6,459 bases of DNA from JAZFYD01 sp036443405 (lineage in GTDB: Bacteria > Planctomycetota > PLA2), in the NCBI GenBank assembly GCA_036443405.1, contig JAZFYD010000112.1, positions 1 to 6,459 of the forward strand. The letters are read 5' to 3'. Both the position numbers and the translations under genes were made by a program. Below are positions 5,412 to 6,459 of the stretch, piece after piece. The notes beneath the pieces are model-generated. The model was not told the DNA's origin and searched no databases. It saw only the letters and a list, made by a program, of their open reading frames with translations. How positions within the stretch are numbered: position 1 is the stretch's first letter; every line of letters starts with the position of its first letter.

Positions 5412-6260
5412 GTGGAGTCACGATGGATCCTTCTGGTGGCCCTAGCGGTCGTCGTTGGCCTCGGCGCACTCGCTCTCAACTGGGATCGCGAGCCTCAGGC
5501 CTCGCGCAACGTGCGGAATCCGGCGACGGCGCAGGTGGACAAGGAGTCGTCCGTCGCGGCCACGAAGCCGCTCGCAGACCACCCGCAGACTCCCGTCGAG
5601 TCCGCTCCGGCCGAGGTTGCGGTTCGCACGGAAGCACGCGCCCTCGCACAGGCGATCCGACTGAAAGAGCGCGGCAGGACGCTCGCGAAGAGGAAGTTCG
5701 AGGCCGGCATGATCTCGCGCGAAGAGCTCCTGCTGATCATCCTGGACGCGGACCTGGATCGCGCCGCGGCTCTGCTGCTCGACCCGCGTGGTCTCTCGCC
5801 CCTGAGCGAGATGGAAACGACGTCAGCCGAACTCGAGCGCGTCTACTCCCGGCTGTTCGAGGCCGGGGCGCTCGCCGCACCTGCGCATCGCGACGGGGTC
5901 GCGGCCCTGAAGGCGCTTCGCCTCACGTTCCGCTGGTTCGAGTCCCCGATGGGTCGAATGTCGTCGCCCATTTCAGTGGAGCCCTCAGCTACGGCGTCTC
6001 CCGACGCGGAGCGTGAGTATCTCGAAGCCGCACTCACGCGGCTCGAGCATGGTGAGGGCGCCGTAGCGGACCTGCAACGTCTGCTCGTGGAGGCGCGCCT
6101 GGGCAAGCGGGAGTTCGAGGAGGCGCACGAGAGCGCGAAGAAGGTCGCGGCCGAAGCCTCGCAGTCCCTGCCGACCGCGCGGCAGGACGACCTGGACGCG
6201 CTCCTCGCGCTGTTCGACTGGTACCGCTTCGCGAAAGCGCGCCGAGTCGCGCTGCGGTGA
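5412..6260 (+). CDS. Single-helix membrane or exported all-alpha protein, unknown function
   Basis: A 282-residue protein I do not recognise. Residues 5-22 (WILLVALAVVVGLGALAL) form one hydrophobic helix after a single Arg; ALA at 19-21 could be a signal-peptidase site, otherwise it is an anchor. Residues 25-75 are a polar, Pro/Ala-rich linker. Residues 76-282 are predicted almost wholly helical and rich in Glu, Arg, Ala and Leu, with two charged coiled-coil-like stretches (about 136-150 and 225-250) and a Ser/Pro-rich break at 184-197. No catalytic motif or cysteine is visible. The GTG at 5412 is the first possible start, since an in-frame TAA lies at 5403-5405; an AAGGAG (5392-5397) sits 14 nt upstream, rather far, and a TACACT (5398-5403) could be a -10 box. 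Like the other genes here it has a short N-terminal helix and an exported helical domain. High GC at third positions supports coding. Confidence 0.85.
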   Translation: MESRWILLVALAVVVGLGALALNWDREPQASRNVRNPATAQVDKESSVAATKPLADHPQTPVESAPAEVAVRTEARALAQAIRLKERGRTLAKRKFEAGMISREELLLIILDADLDRAAALLLDPRGLSPLSEMETTSAELERVYSRLFEAGALAAPAHRDGVAALKALRLTFRWFESPMGRMSSPISVEPSATASPDAEREYLEAALTRLEHGEGAVADLQRLLVEARLGKREFEEAHESAKKVAAEASQSLPTARQDDLDALLALFDWYRFAKARRVALR

Positions 6261-6261
6261 T

Positions 6262-6285
6262 TCGAGGCGATCTATACCCCCTCGA
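6262..6285. terminator. Hairpin right after the orphan gene, possibly bidirectional
   Basis: TCGAGG (6262-6267) pairs with CCTCGA (6280-6285) around a 12-nt loop, beginning one base after the TGA at 6258-6260. There is no T-tract on either strand. It lies between the end of the plus-strand gene and the end of a small minus-strand frame at 6291, the position expected for a shared terminator, but the stem is short and contains the self-complementary TCGA. Confidence 0.28.
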
Positions 6286-6290
6286 CTGTC

Positions 6291-6419
6291 CTACTTCGCG
6301 AACGGAACCGCAACAGGCACGAGATCGCGATCGAAGGGATCATGCCGAATCCGCCGGGCGAGCGGATCGTGTAGCTGCCGAAGACGCTGTGCAGCCTCAA
6401 GACCCCTGGGGAGTGCCAT
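6291..6419 (-). CDS. Doubtful 42-residue reading frame or tail of a decayed gene
   Basis: The minus strand from ATG 6419 to TAG 6291 encodes a 42-residue peptide beginning MALPRGLEAAQRLRQLHDPL and ending VPVAVPFAK. An in-frame TGA lies 8 codons upstream (6443-6441) and no Shine-Dalgarno precedes the ATG. Third-position GC is only moderate, below that of the clear genes, so this may be chance or the C-terminal relic of a longer gene entering from the right edge. It is convergent with the orphan gene, and a hairpin lies between them. I do not recognise the peptide. Confidence 0.2.
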   Translation of the reverse strand: MALPRGLEAAQRLRQLHDPLARRIRHDPFDRDLVPVAVPFAK

Positions 6420-6441
6420 GACGGCGCTTGGTGAGGGGTCT
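6400..6441. repeat. Inverted repeat near the right edge
   Basis: AGACCCCT (6400-6407) and AGGGGTCT (6434-6441) are a perfect 8-bp inverted repeat with 26 nt between. Inside it GTGCC (6413-6417) can pair with GGCGC (6423-6427), one G-T pair included, around the loop ATGAC, giving a two-part stem-loop. There is no adjacent T-tract, and no coding relation is clear. It could be an RNA structure, a protein site or chance. Confidence 0.35.
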
Positions 6442-6459
6442 CATGTCCCGAAGCTCGCA

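Noticed and set aside
5294..6016. Plus-strand open frame of 240 codons beginning upstream of the orphan gene
   Set aside because: Its first residues are the integrase copy B relic and the rest is an out-of-frame, Arg/Gly-rich reading of the orphan gene.
6316..6372. Plus-strand EIAIEGIMPNPPGER, resembling the start of a lamin-tail domain
   Set aside because: The frame stops after about 20 codons, the resemblance is to one short low-complexity motif, and no continuation was found in the other frames.
1..6459. CRISPR arrays, tRNA, rRNA, riboswitches
   Set aside because: No regularly spaced direct repeats, no cloverleaf with a T-loop consensus and no recognisable RNA motif were seen on either strand.

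Overview
The window is high-GC bacterial DNA with a look that fits Planctomycetota best. The grounds are an ECF-type sigma factor fused in one frame to a membrane helix and a large extracytoplasmic HEAT-like domain, several orphan membrane-anchored HEAT/helical proteins, GTG starts without Shine-Dalgarno sequences, and a C-terminal Trp-rich end (WWLAWWDKN) of a kind I associate with planctomycete HEAT proteins. This assignment is inference from family resemblance; there is no rRNA or other marker gene.

Layout, left to right. At the left edge a minus-strand gene probably begins (ATG at 45, good AGGAGG) and runs out of the window. Positions 46-348 hold no convincing gene. Two minus-strand genes (2582 to 1461, then 1464 to 349) overlap by ATGA. 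They encode full-length, collinear paralogs, each with an N-terminal export or anchor helix carrying the motif SNAAW, a short coiled coil, a basic linker and an alpha-helical HEAT-like domain. The divergent spacer (2583-2933) contains a decayed rve/DDE transposase core and a plausible leaderless promoter for the rightward gene. That gene (2934-4682) is the sigma/membrane/HEAT fusion. It also has an internal ATG at 3483, with a Shine-Dalgarno, exactly where the membrane half begins.

From 4683 to 5411 the DNA is a graveyard of gene remnants: two same-strand copies of the C-terminal end of a tyrosine recombinase (about 4743-4919 and 5297-5382, the second frameshifted), with a frameshifted C-terminal fragment of a beta-propeller-like protein on the opposite strand between them. 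Then comes an intact orphan gene for a single-helix, all-alpha protein (5412-6260). A small hairpin follows it and, convergent to it, a doubtful 42-residue reading frame.

How the genes may work together (inference): the sigma fusion can sense across the membrane with its HEAT domain and act on RNA polymerase with its N-terminal half. The divergent HEAT pair is exported or anchored on the same side of the membrane as that sensor domain, so they could be its partners or targets. Remnants of mobile elements flank the fusion gene on both sides, which suggests an accessory, rearranged locus.
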